Part shown: in pieces, positions 47,735 through 59,558 of the stretch
Position numbering within the stretch: position 1 is the first letter of the stretch
Layout of the letters: every line of letters starts with the position of its first letter
Source of the DNA: Endocalyx cinctus
Lineage: Eukaryota; Ascomycota; Sordariomycetes; Amphisphaeriales; Apiosporaceae
Direction: 5' to 3'
Length of the DNA stretch: 64,000 nt
Assembly (NCBI GenBank): GCA_001600455.1
Contig: BCKC01000004.1
Span: forward strand, 3,398,915-3,462,914
Translations under genes and position numbers: made by a program
The notes under the pieces: model-generated
The model's input: only the letters and a program-made list of their open reading frames with translations
Told to the model about the DNA's origin: nothing
The model's database searches: none

Positions 47735-49524
47735 TTAATTAGGGCTCGCAAAGACGGCGAAATCCGAATCGAGCTGAGTTTCGACCCAGATGGGCCACTG
47801 GTTATATCGTCCGTGTTGCACGTCGACCTGCCGGTTAGCGTACTTGAGCCATCTCATAGCGCCGAGGGCGACGCCGCCCTTGAACTGCCGAGGGTCGCTG
47901 GGTTGGTGCTGTGGGTTGACGCGGTATAGCTGCGCGTGTATCTCGCCCATGATGTGCTGCAGGGAGAGCCAATGCGAAGAGAGCAAGTGGCCTACTTGGC
48001 TATCGGGGTCGATGAGGACCTGAAATTCCTCGAAAGGTATCTGCATCCACCAGGAGCTGCGGTGCCGCATCAATGTCAGCACGAAGATAACACAGGTGAA
48101 GGTGAGATGACGAGTGGCGCCGCCATGGTTGGGAGGCTGATAGGAGTTTAGGAACGGCAGAAATCGCCCCCGAATATCGCTATTTTTAGGGCGATAGGCG
48201 GGATGGAGTGGCGGGCTGTCGGGCGGAAGAAGGGTAATACACGAAATACTTACTAGTGTTGACAAAGCAATCGGTATGCTAATATTAACCGTTAGTCGAC
48301 TGTTGTATCACCCGAAAGTTGGCCTAGTTTCCCTCACCTCTAAACGAAGAAGTATAAAGAGCTTCGGCGATGTCTACGAGTTGACGATAGAAATCGATTT
48401 CCACTTGTTGTTTACAAAGCGGTCCTATCGCATAAATCCCCGCCGCCGCCTGATCCGTCCATCCTCTGTGAATAGGTGGAAGAGCTTCCATCAGCGGCTG
48501 GACGAGCGCCAATTGAGCTTCCTCGCTCTCGTTTTTGAACATAGAAGTGATCCCCTTGTAATACAGTTGTATATACAAGATCGTGAGCCCTCGACAGAAG
48601 ATCATAAAGTCGACCAAACCGTCCTCGAGGCAGACAGACTGAAAGGTGAGCGCAAAACAAGTGGCCAACATGGCGTTACCCTCTTCAAATGTGGTCATCC
48701 TGGGAGAGTCGCTCAGTGCCTTTTTGATGGCTTTAACGGCTTTGACTCGATGCATGACCGCGAAAGTAACGAGGCTGTTATCTGTCACAGTAAGGTCGGA
48801 CGCTGCGAGACCAAGAATAGCGTGCATGAGATATTCATGCTGTATCGTGGTAAAGTCAGTTAGTAATATTTCCGACGGAATGGTGAATGACGCACATTGT
48901 GGGCTAGGCTAGGAACTTCGTGAGACCATATACTTTCGTTCCCTAACGGGTGGCGTGGACAGCAAGCAAATAGAAAGTGTTGGAAGAAGCGCATATCTTG
49001 GAGACTGAAAAGGGGGATTTGATGTTGTGGCTATTTTCCGGTTAGACGTATTATCTCCGAAAGTACATATTTCTTTTTTCTTTTCATACTTGATGGGTAA
49101 CTTGAGGGCCAGCCGGATATTCGCAGTTTAACCCCGTCTTTACACAATGGCCGCAAGCCGGACGAGTTTCTTGGCACTGTCACCGCTCCGAGTCAGCAAG
49201 AATGTCGGGAGAATCCCATCGGGCTCGAGAACGTACTTTAATCCTTCTCCTTTTGCAGTTAAAACATCCGCGACGGCTTTTGGTGTGACCCCTCCTTTCT
49301 AACCTTTGCCTCTGATTACTACCTCGTTGAACAAGGGCGGTGGAAGACGGTGCAGCCTCCTGAGAAACTGGATCATTACTTGTGGATGGCGAGCCAGACC
49401 TAGCGCTGTCGGCCAGGTAATCGGGATCTGATTCCTGAAGAAAGGCGGCATAGTCAAACTCTATGTCGCCATCTAGCGTCAAAATGGGTAGATCGGTCTG
49501 CTGGTTAAATGCTGAACCCTCCAT
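47735..49524 (-). CDS. Zn2Cys6 transcription factor with a 25-nt microexon
   Basis: Six minus-strand exons, 49524-49237, 49176-49090, 49030-48896, 48839-48338, 48278-48254 and 48056-47735, give 452 residues with every phase consistent. The Gal4-type binuclear cluster has Cys at 87, 90, 97, 104, 107 and 114 (spacing 2-6-6-2-6), split by an intron after RRRIK. An acidic N-terminus (about 1-60) precedes it. The regulatory domain begins QIPLFSLQDMRFFQHFLFA and continues EYLMHAILGLAASDL, the pattern of the fungal factors annotated as Upc2/Ecm22-like or Fungal_trans_2 proteins. Exon 5 has only 25 bases but restores AYRLLCQHYSWWMQIPFEEFQ, matching the family pattern as I remember it. Target genes are unknown. 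The factor probably acts as a nuclear DNA-binding regulator; sterol control should not be assumed. Confidence 0.85.
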
Positions 49525-50895
49525 TATGCATCATACCGATAAGCCGTATCGCGATTTTCGAGGTTTCGTACCACGTTTTCAAAATACTCTAAATTAATAT
49601 GCTTTTAAAAATTCTAAGAGTTCTAACAAGAGTTTATTCAAAAGTTTCAAGACGTCGAGACGTGTTAAGATAGATACCTAAGTAGGCATCGGTTTCTTTC
49701 ACCCGGTCAATCACGTGAAGTTGATCTGGGGCAGTGCTACGGGATGACAGAATAATGGCTGAAAGAAGAACGGATGATTGGTCCGCGGAAAGACCAGAGC
49801 AAGGCTGATTTTAAGAACGCATATCGACTCCGGGTGGTAGAATGGCTAGGCACAAGGCATAAAAGGTTCGCGTAGACGGTTGTCTGACGATGATGAGTCA
49901 GGTTGCATGCAAGAGCTGAAGTCGTATTCAGGTGAGTTGTAACCCCAAACCTGAGGGAATACGCAGTATTTCGACATAATTGACCCATTTTTTATCATGA
50001 TTGACCTATAGAACACGGGCAAATATGCCAGCATAATGTAGATTCACGCTTAAGAGCATGTTTAGAGGCCAGTATCTGTCTGCTGCTTATTCAAGAGCGA
50101 CATTGGCTCCAAATACGAGATAAAATGCTCGATAACTTCATATCCAACGAGGAATATCTTTATTGAAAGAGATTCGCATCATGAAGCCAAATAGTAGGTG
50201 GTCATGTTATGCAAAACTGCATTACCCGCCCGCAATTTGCTATCGGACGAACCGATATGATGTATCTCCGACTTTGTCGGCGTGCAGAAGGTCTCGAATT
50301 AACAGACAAGATTGAAAAGCCGAGGGCAAATTACCTCGATATTTCCCCGGTTGTCTGACGCTCTGGTAGATAAGGATAGTAAGTCAGCTCTTATCATAAA
50401 GCAGTAACTTTTCACGTAGGATCAGCTATAATCCAGCTCATATTGATTGATAATTCAGATCAAATGGCGACAATGCCTCATTGCTCGTTTCTCGTTTCTC
50501 AAGGATATTAATAGTAAAAAAAAAAAAAAAAAAAGGAATAAAAAAGAATTAATTACTCAATGCCAACAACAATGTTAGAAGGAAGGAATCCATTTCTCTC
50601 TCTTTTCAATAATAAAGGACTCCTGATTTGAAACGGACATGGAATGGACATAGACCAGCTTCGAGATCAAAAGAGGAATGAGAAATGTTCGGTACACTAA
50701 AAGGAACTGTTTTATATTTAAACGACGGATTCACTTAATGTTAGTACTACTTACATATAGTGCTTAATGTAGTAGGTTAATGAATTCCCAGCGCATCGGA
50801 ACGTTACAACGCACTAATTCTTAGCACCGATAATACCCCTGAATAAAACCACCGATAGGTTCTAACTGTGTAGTACGAAGTACTAGATATCTTAA

Positions 50896-50926
50896 CTCTC
50901 TCTCTGTCTCTCTCTCTCTCTCTCTC
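50896..50926. repeat. CT dinucleotide microsatellite
   Basis: About 15 CT units with one G interruption, followed by a run of A. Confidence 0.85.
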
Positions 50927-51141
50927 AAAAAAAAAGGACTCAAAATCAAGAAGTCTTACTCTAAAACTAGAAGCTTGTTTCCACTTTAGGGGAATTTTTG
51001 TTATTTTTTTTATTTTTATTTTCAAAGGGTATGCAACCCCCTGATCCTGTGGCTTGGAGAGTAATTTCGGCTGTCGTTTCACGGTACAGTCTCCCGCTTC
51101 TAGTAGGTATATACTAAGCGGACAGCACTCCGTAGTATAGG

Positions 51142-51163
51142 ATATATATATATATATATATAT
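51142..51163. repeat. AT dinucleotide microsatellite
   Basis: About eleven AT units in non-coding DNA. Confidence 0.85.
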
Positions 51164-53617
51164 TTTAGCAGTCGTTAAACCAACACACTTCTAACACGAG
51201 CATGACTAAATCCTTTTACACGCCAAGTTCCTCGGCGGGTTTGACTGAATCAAGGCAAACAAGCTACGGGAACGTTAGAATACGATGGGAAGCAAGAAAA
51301 AACGAAAGAGGGGATTTATGGGGATTAAAAAAAAAAAAAAAAAAACGGATATCGAAGGTGGCTTGGAAATCTTTCGCTATACTATACTAGTTATCGTAAG
51401 TTTTTTTTTTCTCTCTCTTGCCGACTACGGAAAAGCCGGCGAGCGGAGCTTACGTTGTACCCGTGCTACATTATGACACTAGCGAACACAGCGGTGCAAC
51501 AGGGCATTACGGGCTAGGTATATCCATACTATGTAGTGTATATAGTTATACATACCACGCATACGCACACGCACACACGTGGGTCGAATCAGATTCTCCT
51601 CTACTAGGCTGACAGGAGGATCCCCTTCCGCTAAACTAAAATCCTGAAACAACCTACAAAGATACGGGGGGTTTGTATTAGGTATACGTGTGTCGAGTGT
51701 TTGCTGGCTGGTGCAGTGGTGCCGGCTCTTTGTTTTTCAGCTAGTCTAGCATACGGATATACTTTGCAGTGTACTATGTAGTTAGAAAGGTAATAGGTAC
51801 ATATCTATTGTACGACGTAACAAGTAATCTTCTTGTACGCATACATGGTATGGTTTGCTACCTGCTGTCCTGGAGTCTCAATCAAAATACTGGAACCCAT
51901 TTAGAGTGCGGTGGATGGTTTTGTTATGGTCATTTAGTAGTACAGGATACCGTCATTTAACTTAACAGTTCATTTCTCCTCAACCATCGGTGATGACGTG
52001 TTCATAAACAAAGGCTTGCCAAATTAGAACATGAGTGAAGGAAAAGGAAGATGAGATGATAAACAGTGGCAGACCACAATTGGCCGTGGCGTGTTTCTTC
52101 TTGACACCTTTTAGGGCGCCTCCGCATCTGATTGATTACATTCTATTGATGGTACCTGACAGGTCTGTCTGAGCGAGAGACCAAAAAAAAAAAACACACA
52201 CACACAACAACTGACTGACATAAAATAAGCAGAAACTATGTCAGTGGCGGGGACAGGCGGACAGAGCGGATAAGCAAAAGCACTTAGCGATCCAATCATC
52301 TGTTCATTCGTACAGATCCCCCTTTTTTATTCTGACGCAGGAGGTCGGGTAGTCAGACTGTTCCTGCATACTATAGCCATTATATTACTCTATAAAATAC
52401 TCTATAATACATTTAAACGATAGCACATTTGTACCTGCATAAATTATATAGACTAGTGTATAAAAAGAAAAAAACCGGGTTACGAGACTGGCGGGATGGG
52501 AAGAGGNGGGTGAGGTCTTAAAAAAACTTGATACTCTGTAACTATGTATATTATGTACTATCCATGGATGTACTATGTATTCTCCATCCCTCTCTTTTCT
52601 TTGATAGGACTGTCTAGACCATTGTAGACGCCGTTGGCAGCGTTGCTTACCCACAAAAAGCGGATACAGAAGAAACCCACAAAGCGATGCGCCATGAATG
52701 GTCTGCGCCATGTTCTGTATTGTTACTGGTTACTATTCGTTATTCCTCACTGCTTAGTACAGTTTGATAAATAGAATGATACATACTTCTTTATACATTA
52801 CATGATAAGCTCAATAGATTACCTTTTTATCTGTTTCAAAAACATGTAAAGTGTAAATAAAGTACAGCACATATATTTACATATTATTTCTATTTGCGTC
52901 GGTGAATATTAAATAATACGTTACCTGATATGCAAGTATTCTGTAGTGTACAGGTATACAAATCCTTAAACAATGGAAACGATCGATTATCCAGCAAATC
53001 CTCCCCTATAGGGGTGTGGACCGATCTCTGAAAACTTGATAGACTCCACTATAAATCCACGGTGAATCCACTATTTTGCTGGTAACAGGTACCAAAATAG
53101 CGGCGTCTATTAATCGTGAAATATAGGACGGTATGTACACTACACTACATATCCACTACACTAATATTCACAGGCTACTGCATGTACATAGTATACTTTT
53201 ACACTATACGGTAACCCTGCAGCTCACCAATGCTACACCAAGATCGACCCTGACATACTAACCTTGTCACACATCACCGTCCTCCACCTACAACACGCAA
53301 CACCCCCCTCCCACTATCTCCCGCTATCCCCTCTGCTGCATGTTCATCCCAGCCCAGTTCTCACATTTAATCTTCTTTCTTCTTCCTTTTTACCTCGTAC
53401 CTTTTTTTTTTTCTTCCCACTTTCTTTTAGTTCATCACCGTGAAACGGCTGCATTCCTTCTTTATTTGATTATGCTTTTTCATTCTTACGCATACGTTCA
53501 TTAAACTTGTCGGCTAGCTTCGATCTTTTATCTTTTTTACAGGGAAAAGAAAATAAAAAAAAAAGGAGAAAAACAAGAAAAGAAGACTAGGTTTACGAGG
53601 TTCCAATCTTCAACCCA

Positions 53618-53623
53618 TATAAA
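53618..53623 (+). promoter_or_regulatory. Probable TATA box of the GH128 gene
   Basis: TATAAA occurs 366 bases before the ATG. It is followed by a CT-rich stretch and an A-rich leader without a strong upstream frame, typical of highly expressed fungal genes. Confidence 0.4.
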
Positions 53624-53988
53624 CACGTATTCCCAGTCACATTTATATATAGTTGCCTTGAAACCCGGGGTAGATCCTCTCAAGACTATTCATCTATCTC
53701 AGCATTCACTCTTTCTGCGTCTTTGATAGACAGCTATATATCAGCAAACACAAGAGTTCCCCTCGTTCCACCTGGGCTCTCTTCATTCTTTCTTTTTCCT
53801 TCCCTGGCCTGACGATATCCTATCGATACGTCCGTTACCTTCATTTTTTTACCTGCCGGTACAGCAACACTCATTCAAAGCATCAAGCAAAAAAAAAGGA
53901 CAAGTCCCAACCGACTACAGCAACGAAAACAAGTCAAAAGAAACAAATTATATATATCTCTCTCAATACGATCTAACGACTACTAAAA

Positions 53989-55197
53989 ATGCATGCCAAG
54001 ATCAGCACCCTCGCGCTCTGCGCTGCCCTCTCTGTCGGAGAGGTCGCCGCCAGCCACGCCAACCGTCACATGCACGCTAAGAAGGCCATCGTCTACGCCG
54101 AAACTGACACCGAGATCGTCACCGAGTATGTCACCGTTACCGTCACCGGAGGTCGACCCACGGGCGTTCCTGCTGCCGCCACCCGCAGCTCGTCTTCGTC
54201 TTCTTCCAGTGCCGTGGTTCCATTCGAGGTCCCTACTGTGACGCCTGCTCAAAGCTCGACCACTTTGTTGACCCTCGTTAAGTCGTCTTCTTCTTCAGCC
54301 GCCCCGGTCGTGATCCCCACCACCACCACCTCCGTCCCGGTTGTGGTGACTACCACCTCATCCAGCTCCACGGTTGAGGAAGCTGCTACCACCACCGCCG
54401 TCGAGGCCGAGGCTGTTACCACCACTAGTACTTCTAGCTCCGCCGCCGCCGCCACCACTACCGCTAGCTCCAGCTCCGGCAGCAGCAAGCGCGGTGCCGC
54501 CTACAACGACGCCACCCTCGTCGAGACTCTTCTGACCGACGGTGCCGACTTCTCGTGGGGTTACAACTGGGGTTCTTCCAGCTCCGGTTTGTCCAGCAGC
54601 ATCACCTACGTCCCCATGCTCTGGGGCACCGGATCCGACTTCACCGGCAGCTGGTCGTCCAACGCCGCGTCGGCCATCGCCGCCGGATCGGACTCGCTCC
54701 TCTCCTTCAACGAGCCCGACCTCTCCTCGCAGGCGAACCTCACGCCCGCGGCCGCCGCCGCCGCTCACATCGAGTACATGAACCCCTTCGCCGACCAGGC
54801 CCGGATCGGCTCGCCCGCCATCACGAGCAGCGAGGGCACCGGCCAGGGCACCGACTGGCTCAAGCAGTTCTTCGACGCCTGCAACGGCGAGTGCGAGGTG
54901 GACTTCTGCGCGGCCCACTGGTACGGGCCCGGCGGCACCGACGGCGCCTCGACCTTCCTCGCCCACCTCGACGAGGTGCACGAGGCCTGCGACAACAAGC
55001 CCATCTGGGTCACCGAGTTCGCGGCCGAGAGCGGCGACGTGGACGCTTTCGTCACCGCCGTCGTCGACGCCCTCGACAACAACTCGGACTACAGCTACGT
55101 CGAGCGATACTCGTACTTCATGGTCTCGACCAGCAGCCTCCTCACCTCGACCACCACCGTCAGCACCTTCGGCAAGATCTTCGCCGGTATCTCGTAA
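53989..55197 (+). CDS. Secreted GH128 (Asl1-like) beta-1,3-glucan hydrolase
   Basis: A single exon of 402 residues. Residues 1-22 form a signal peptide ending near AAS. A Thr/Val strand (EIVTEYVTVTVTGG, about 42-55) and a long Ser/Thr/Ala/Val linker to about 164 follow, surely O-glycosylated. A dibasic Lys167-Arg168 lies right at the linker-domain border, a possible Kex2 site. The catalytic domain (about 169-402) is a GH128 TIM barrel: FSWGYNWG, TYVPMLWG, the acid/base E242 in LSFNEPDLS, DFCAAHWYG, and the nucleophile E343 in WVTEFAAE. Family members cut beta-1,3-glucan at the cell surface; S. pombe Asl1 is the namesake. No clear GPI signal is seen, as the protein ends shortly after FGKIFAGIS. 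Coding is strongly G/C-ending, implying high expression. Confidence 0.93.
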   Translation: MHAKISTLALCAALSVGEVAASHANRHMHAKKAIVYAETDTEIVTEYVTVTVTGGRPTGVPAAATRSSSSSSSSAVVPFEVPTVTPAQSSTTLLTLVKSSSSSAAPVVIPTTTTSVPVVVTTTSSSSTVEEAATTTAVEAEAVTTTSTSSSAAAATTTASSSSGSSKRGAAYNDATLVETLLTDGADFSWGYNWGSSSSGLSSSITYVPMLWGTGSDFTGSWSSNAASAIAAGSDSLLSFNEPDLSSQANLTPAAAAAAHIEYMNPFADQARIGSPAITSSEGTGQGTDWLKQFFDACNGECEVDFCAAHWYGPGGTDGASTFLAHLDEVHEACDNKPIWVTEFAAESGDVDAFVTAVVDALDNNSDYSYVERYSYFMVSTSSLLTSTTTVSTFGKIFAGIS

Positions 55198-57540
55198 GCG
55201 ACTTATCGACGAAATCCGGATTGAAGATAATTACGGCGTTCATTCTATTTAAGATGAGGGTCGTTTTTTTTTCTTTTCTTTCTTCATCCCGGATCTTCCT
55301 TTTCTTCTTCTTTGTAACATGTTTCTGATGGTGAGGGTTTTTTTTTCTCGTTTGGGTGGGAAATTGGTGTGCATTCGGTGGGGGGGGATTACACAAAAAA
55401 AGATACAACAAATATACGGGTCACGGTTCTTTCATCAAATTTTTTTTACCTTTCTTCTGTACATATTGGCTACTTCAAATTTCCAACAAATCTGGAAAGA
55501 TTTTTTCAAGTTCGCGCGTGTGGTATAGGATTGGTGAATCTAAGAAAAAAAAAAAATCAATACTTACCCCCGATAACGACTTAGGAATCTGAAAAGATGC
55601 GGAAACTTTTCTCGAATTCTCTTCAAAGTAAATATCTCAGGATCACAAGGTGAAAGCATACAATATAGATTTCATGAGATTATGAGAACAAGCGATATAC
55701 AAAATCAGAAAATGAGATTACCCGTATAAAAAAAAAAACTTGTGTTTGTGTTTATAAACGTATGCTTCCCATGAATTTATCGATCGATCTCCTTTAGGCT
55801 CAAATCAACTTGGTCTAGTAAGAATGATGTGCATGTGCATGTGTATGATAAAACAAGTCTTGAATTCATCATGTGCACGTCCCGAACTGCGACGGAGGAT
55901 TCTCGGATGTCTGTGTATTGAGAAATATACTCTTATCCAGCTACCAATCTATCTGTACTTTTTTGAGAGGCTGTGCTATTATTATCAATCTTCTTTTTGT
56001 GGCCCATATCAATCATCGGCGTAATCCAAGAGAAACAAGAAAAAAGAAGAAAAAAAGAGTAGTTACTAGCTATCATTTACCTACGTGCGTAAAGTTCTAT
56101 GCCAACTTTTTTCTATTCTTCTCCTTTTTCTCCTTTTTTTTTTTTATGAACTTCTGCATTATTTTTGGTGGGTGTGCGGAGTAGTTGACAATACAACACA
56201 TTTATGTATCATACTTAAGTAATACGTCCACGGGCGTATATACCCAACCACGTCGATCACTTTCCCCGTTGTTGATCACTTTCCCCTAAAGACAATCAAC
56301 CCGATTGAACGGTTCCAAGTTTTTTTTTTTTTTTATGTACTCCGTATTTATTTATATAATCCGTCCAATTTTTTTTTCTTTCTCTTTCTCCATTAAAAAA
56401 CAACCCCCGTATCGAAACTTAAAACCAGGATAAGAAAGATCATCGTCTCTTTCTTTTTTACACTACTTACTGTGTACAGGTTTTTATACTGCTTTTATAC
56501 TCTCTTCTCCTGCTGCACTCGGGGGGGGAAAGAGACAGAGCCAAGGTCCTAACGACCAAGAAATCAAGTAGGAATTGAAGTTTAAACAAAGGGCAGGAGG
56601 TTTAAGCGTGGCTTGGTAATTACTTATCTAGTAGGAAATAGGATAGGATAAACAATTACTAAGAACTTGGAAATACGAGAATAGAGTTGACGTCGACCAA
56701 CTCAGTTTTTTTTTTTTTTTCTCTCCTCAACTGTTTCTCTTTTGTACATGATCTTCACAACTGTTTTACTTACTGAATTTTTCTTCAAGTTATTTATGTT
56801 TCCGAATCACTTCTGTTGGCTTTTCCCTATTTTCTTGTTTTTTTTTTTACTTGTCGTTGATATTTGTCAATTAGGAGATGGATAGGTTATAGGTAAGTGA
56901 AAAAAACTAGCTAAAAGTATAGTAGTAACTGAAGGTTTGCGTGTGATAATGTCATCTACATTTGGTATCCTATGCAAATATCATTGATTTTTGACAATAA
57001 CCAATCTATTATTTCCCCAATCTCCTTGCGTATGTGTGTGTGTGTATGTGTGCGTAGGCGTAGGCAGGTGGGTGAGTAGGTAGGATTGAGAAAATAGAAA
57101 ATAGAAAATAGGAGAGAAATATAAAAAAGGGGGGGAAAGAGAAAGAAAGCCAATAGGTTTAAAAAGAAGATTATAAAAATTATTATGCTTTCTCTCAAAA
57201 GCCAAGGAAATAATAAAACCCGGTGATTCCCTTCATCTCAATACGTACTTCATACGTATTATCATCGTCAAATATCGTCAACGTCAATCAACCAATCCCT
57301 TCAATTATTTCCTCCCCTACTATTTTCCAGCCTCGACGTAGCAGCCACCGTCGGGTTCAAAAGAAAGCAAGTAAATAAAGACACAATGACCCCTCAACCG
57401 CTCTATGTGTGTATATTCAGTGAAAGAAAAGGATTTAAGAAAAATAATGCCCTTGGATATGTACCCCATTCTCCTCCGTACTAAGAACCGCGAAATGAAA
57501 TATATCAATAAGATTAAAAAGTCGAAAAAAAAAAAAATGA
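55198..57540. other. Convergent intergenic region
   Basis: 2.3 kb between the ends of the GH128 gene and the 7TM gene. Rich in T- and A-runs (55265-55275, 56132-56145, 56322-56334, 56706-56720, 57524-57537), with a GT-rich patch at about 57034-57065. No gene is supported. Confidence 0.5.
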
Positions 57541-59558
57541 TCAAGCACCCCCTAAGTGAATCTTAGAAGGCATCTGCGGGTCCGCGACGTCGCAGACGCC
57601 CGCCACCGTCTCGGACGTGTTTTCGGACAAGTTTTCGTACGGCGTTCCCGAAAAGTCGACCGAGAAGTTCCCGTTCTCGAGGTCGGCGACCGGGTCGCCC
57701 TCGTTCAGCGGGGCCCGCGACATGCGCCGGAACGGGTGGCTGTTGCGGCTTCCCATCACGTCCGAGGTGACCGACGCCCTCGTCGTCACCGTTCCCGCGT
57801 TGTCGGGCGAGGTCACCCACTGCAGTACTATGGAGGAGAAGAGGACTGAGGTGTTTCGAAAGTATATTAGTTATCTGATCGTTCATTTCTGCTGATTTCA
57901 TGTCGGGCAGTGGCCTCAAAGAAGGCTTGAGATGGAGGGTGGGGGCTTCTCGGGAAGAAAAAAAAAAAGACTCACTATCGGCATTGCAGCACAAGAGGCA
58001 GACCCAGCCCGGTTCACCATTGAGAACCATAAGAACGGTCAGGTTACTAATAACACCCGGATGTTCTGTTAGTATTGTCTGCCGCGCGTATATCGTAACG
58101 GCGCTACCCGCCGTACGGCAAAAATGAAAAGAATATAGGATTCACGTACACAACGCTAGACGTGGTGGTACAAAGTGCCCCGATAAACGCTCGGAGAGCC
58201 GTCACCCGTAGTCGCGGGTTCCGCAGATTTATCTGATTATGATTCCTAAAGGAGTACAGTCCTGTATCCGGGAGATACAAGCCCGAGTTAGCCAATGCCG
58301 GAGGAGGTAACGTATATCAGATAGATTACCCCCTTGAAATTAAATCCAACAAATCAAAATAAAAGCGTGTACTGACGTCGTAATGGGAGTATGAACAAAG
58401 TCGTGAGATAGATCTAAGTCTCCATCATCAGTATACCACGCCCGGTAGAAAAAGAAAACTTTTCGGTTATCCAAGTTGATCATTGAACTTACGTTCACGA
58501 GGACGTCAAAAGATATGAGTGGTATCATGGAGATTTTCTGCATGCCGATGATGCACTGTCCATTTACCATCCGTGTGATACGACTAGGATAAGAGCGAAT
58601 TAGTTATGATCAAAGGGGTAGGGTGGTAGGAAGTCGTTGATGCTTACAATACGAAGTTTAGGATGCTAACGGCAAAATATACGCCTAGGACATCGTCAGC
58701 TTCGCCACATTTCGTTCCTATTTGTTTAGACGTGTAGAGTGCCAAGGTACTCACTAAGCATGCCAAAAGAGTTGAAAAGGTACAGTTTCGATTTGAAACG
58801 AGATTTCGTTCCGGATCGAACGGTGAACTGAACAAGCAATCGTTAATGAATACCGTCAATCAAAACTCGAAGGTGTACGGACACGTACTGCTCTCTCGAC
58901 GAGGAAGAGATATATCATCTATCACTTAAGGTAAGTCTAAAGCTTCCACAGAAAGGGGCCACGCGCTCTGGTGTGGTGTGATGTGGGGGTTCTCACGATC
59001 TATTCGCAATGTTAGCAAAGTTGATGATCAAAAATCCGGGGGACTGGTGAATACGAACTTTTGTGGTAACGTAACAAATTAAGCATAGAAGGATGGCGGA
59101 CGAACAGACGGATTCGCTGGAGCTGATACCGAGTCCATAATGGAGGATAGCTGTCGCCCATACGAATACGTAAGAGTCGAGGAAGATGGCGAGTACCACT
59201 AGATCGCAATTTTTTTCGAGTGAGTGATATTGTTTCAGAATACCATCATTTCTTCCCAGAATATATCTCATTCAATCATTTAAATGTCTGTTCCCCCCGT
59301 GTCTCTAAAGGCGGATCAACAAGCTTTTTCTTTCGGGATACTTACACCAAGGGACAAACGGTAACCGTCTCCACGACTTCACGGTCGTATACCTCTTAGC
59401 TAATAAGGATTCGTTAGTTATCTGCACGACTGCACGCGTAGAGTTGGGGGCTATGTACTGATGAAGGCGGATAATGTCGTCGTGGCGGCGAGAGTGAGGA
59501 CGACGCTGACGATGGTGCCGGCTAATGGCTCGGGCCTGGGCGACGACGTCAAATCCAT
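57541..59558 (-). CDS. Seven-transmembrane fungal protein in eleven exons, function unknown
   Basis: Minus-strand exons 59558-59459, 59399-59346, 59198-59059, 58918-58889, 58827-58755, 58684-58648, 58583-58493, 58413-58377, 58261-58150, 58046-57976 and 57845-57541 give 349 residues, every junction in phase. Seven hydrophobic helices appear in order: GTIVSVVLTLAATTTLSAF; WLVLAIFLDSYVFVWATAIL; SAILLCLICYVTTKMIYLFL; LFNSFGMLSVYFAVSILNFV; ISMIPLISFDVLVNIYLTTL; RAFIGALCTTTSSVVNLTVL; and GWVCLLCCNADILFSSIVLQ. This fits a family common in filamentous fungi that is annotated only as integral membrane protein (motifs YLFLVERA, KSKLYLFNSFGM, NGEPGWVCL, QWVTSPDNAG). A hydrophilic tail of about 85 residues follows. 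Receptor function is possible but unproven. Several exons are only 30-37 bases. The last exon is strongly G/C-ending, the others are not. Donors are mostly GTAAGT, GTACGT or GTGAGT; one is GTCAGT and one GTTCGT. Confidence 0.82.

Larger units (their letters stand above)
49525..53988. other. 4.5-kb intergenic region upstream of the GH128 gene
   Basis: No coding frame is supported. Contents include a CT microsatellite (50896-50926), a TA microsatellite (51142-51163), A-runs at 50516-50534 and 51327-51345, one N at 52507, and from about 53340 a CT-rich promoter-like tract leading to the GH128 gene. The first few hundred bases are the upstream region of the Zn2Cys6 gene. Confidence 0.5.

Noticed and set aside
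47735..48265. Continuous 176-residue frame as the last exon of the Zn2Cys6 factor
   Set aside because: Its first 60 residues are unlike the family and contain a perfect GTAAGT donor. The microexon model restores the expected motif.
54555..55328. 257-residue frame within the GH128 gene, and the antisense 207-residue frame
   Set aside because: Arg/Pro-rich shadows of a strongly G/C-ending gene whose real frame has catalytic motifs.
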